Shown piece by piece: positions 20,208 through 21,118 of a stretch of 21,118 nucleotides of DNA. Made by a program: the position numbers and the translations under genes. This stretch comes from Tubiluchus corallicola (lineage: Eukaryota; Priapulida; Priapulimorpha; Priapulimorphida; Tubiluchidae). The DNA is taken from assembly GCA_030141605.1 (NCBI GenBank), contig JAQGDQ010001920.1:1-21118 (forward strand). Direction: 5' to 3'. Each line of letters opens with the position of its first letter. The first letter of the stretch is position 1. The notes under the pieces were generated by a model. The model was not told where the DNA came from and searched no databases. It saw only the letters and a list, made by a program, of their open reading frames with translations.

Positions 20208-20276
20208 TTTCTATCTGATATGAAATGCATCAGTCTTAAATAATCGTACATTAATATTTTTTAACAGTCATTTTCT

Positions 20277-20572
20277 ACTAATGTCTGATGTATTCTTGTA
20301 GTAAAACTTGTTAGCTTGTGTAGTCATAGTCTATTCTTACTGTAAATGTTACTAATGTCTAATGTAATCTTGTAGTAAAACTTGTCAGCTTGTGTAGTTA
20401 TAGTCTATTCTTACTGTAAATGTTACTAATGTCTAATGTAATCTTGTAGTAAAGCTTGTCAGCTTGTGTAGTTATAGTCTATTCTTACTGTAAATGTTAC
20501 TAATGTCTAATGTAATCTTGTAGTAAAACTTGCCAGCTTGTGTAGTTATAGTCTATTCTTACTGTAAATGTT
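20277..20572. repeat. 74-bp tandem repeat, four copies, in the LINE 3' UTR
   Basis: Units begin actaatgtct at 20277, 20351, 20425 and 20499. They lie wholly inside the LINE insert, so they may be a feature of this LINE family rather than of the locus. Confidence 0.96.
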
Positions 20573-20766
20573 TTTGTAAATAGTGTGTAAAGTCTGTTGT
20601 GGTGAGGATCCTAAATCATGTTGTTCAAACTGTCTGATCCAATCCTAAATAAATTATGTTTAAACTAACGCCAGGACATTATACCTTACCTGTATTGTCG
20701 TATGTGCAAGTCGCTAAATAAGCGTTGGTGCGGTTAATAAATCTTGTCTTTTTTGTTCAAAAAAAC

Positions 20767-21118
20767 GTAGCATGTACAAATTGTACAGGTAAAAATTCTG
20801 TGACGTAACGCAGACTACATGCATAAAGTATAAAGTGAGTTGCGCGCTGTGTTAATCCTCCTGTCTTAAGCACAAAACAAAGTTAACATAGTATACATAC
20901 AACAAAGCGGGCTATAAAGGTTTACTTAATGCCATAATAATCTACATCTAGCGGGTACATCTTGATACTTTAAAACTCCGCAACAGTTTTTGATTACTAC
21001 ATTATTTATTTATTTCACTCCTGGGTGTCTGAAAAGCAAGGTTGTTCGAAAGCAAGTGTTTGAGCATCTTTGCAAATCTTTCTGTTTATGACGCTAAACT
21101 CCTATAAAAAGTACAATC
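20767..21118. other. Window end, no feature seen
   Basis: AT-rich sequence with no supported gene, repeat or element. Confidence 0.5.

Larger units (their letters stand above)
19922..20666 (+). mobile_element. 5'-truncated LINE with a 13-bp target duplication
   Basis: A 745-bp insert is bounded by the perfect 13-bp direct repeat aacgccaggacat (19909-19921 and 20667-20679). It holds the end of an ORF2, a 3' UTR with four 74-bp repeats, and an AT-rich 3' end (taaataaattatg). Removing it rejoins the SINE body. 5' truncation plus a target duplication of this length is typical of target-primed reverse transcription. Confidence 0.88.
19841..20745 (+). mobile_element. tRNA-derived SINE, split by a LINE insertion
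   Basis: The 5' part (19841-19921) looks like a tRNA gene. It has an A-box-like gtggtctag, an anticodon-arm-like stem GACTG/CAGTC with an 8-base loop, and a B-box-like gagttcgatac (19887-19897), followed by gaccgcca. The body resumes after the LINE at about 20680 and ends near a ggttaataaatcttgtc tail. The anticodon loop is one base too long and the T stem is mispaired, so it is not a working tRNA. The 3' border is approximate and no SINE target duplication was confirmed. Confidence 0.55.

Overview
The window comes from an animal (metazoan) nuclear genome. Visible reasons are short coding exons joined by GT-AG introns, visibly AT-rich introns, non-LTR retrotransposon remnants, hAT-type MITEs with 8-bp target duplications, a tRNA-like SINE head and many minisatellites. 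The species cannot be named from the sequence. The coding exons point to an invertebrate with a typical ERM protein.

The only host gene I can support is the 3' part of an ezrin/radixin/moesin (ERM) gene on the + strand. Its five last coding exons lie at 1535-1695, 3051-3149, 4913-5063, 6738-6844 and 10314-10478. The intron phases join without conflict (0, 0, 1, 0). Together they encode about 227 residues: the end of the alpha-helical coiled coil, a Pro-containing linker, and the C-terminal F-actin-binding/autoinhibitory domain with the regulatory Thr in KYKTL. The FERM domain and the start of the coiled coil are upstream of the window. The 3' UTR appears to carry a hAT MITE inserted 106 bp after the stop codon, with an AATAAA 30 bp beyond the element.

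The introns hold most of the oddities. A 43-bp tandem repeat grows out of the 3' edge of the first exon and copies its splice donor. A hAT MITE sits in intron 2. A duplicated 3' splice site next to a (CT)n microsatellite lies before exon 4. Intron 4 holds a 20-copy 70-73-bp minisatellite, a six-copy 77-bp minisatellite and a LINE 3' end.

Downstream of the gene (about 11.1 kb to the end) I see no host gene. There are 76-, 92- and 106-bp tandem repeats, an approximately 560-bp foldback, and two more hAT MITEs, one of them from the same family as the intron-2 copy. A 3.3-kb satellite of about 79 units of 42 bp is open in one frame on both strands for about 2.6 kb. After it come a 34-bp repeat, a (TA)n tract, and a 5'-truncated LINE with a perfect 13-bp target duplication, nested in a tRNA-derived SINE. 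At least nine separate tandem arrays in 21 kb make this a minisatellite-rich locus.
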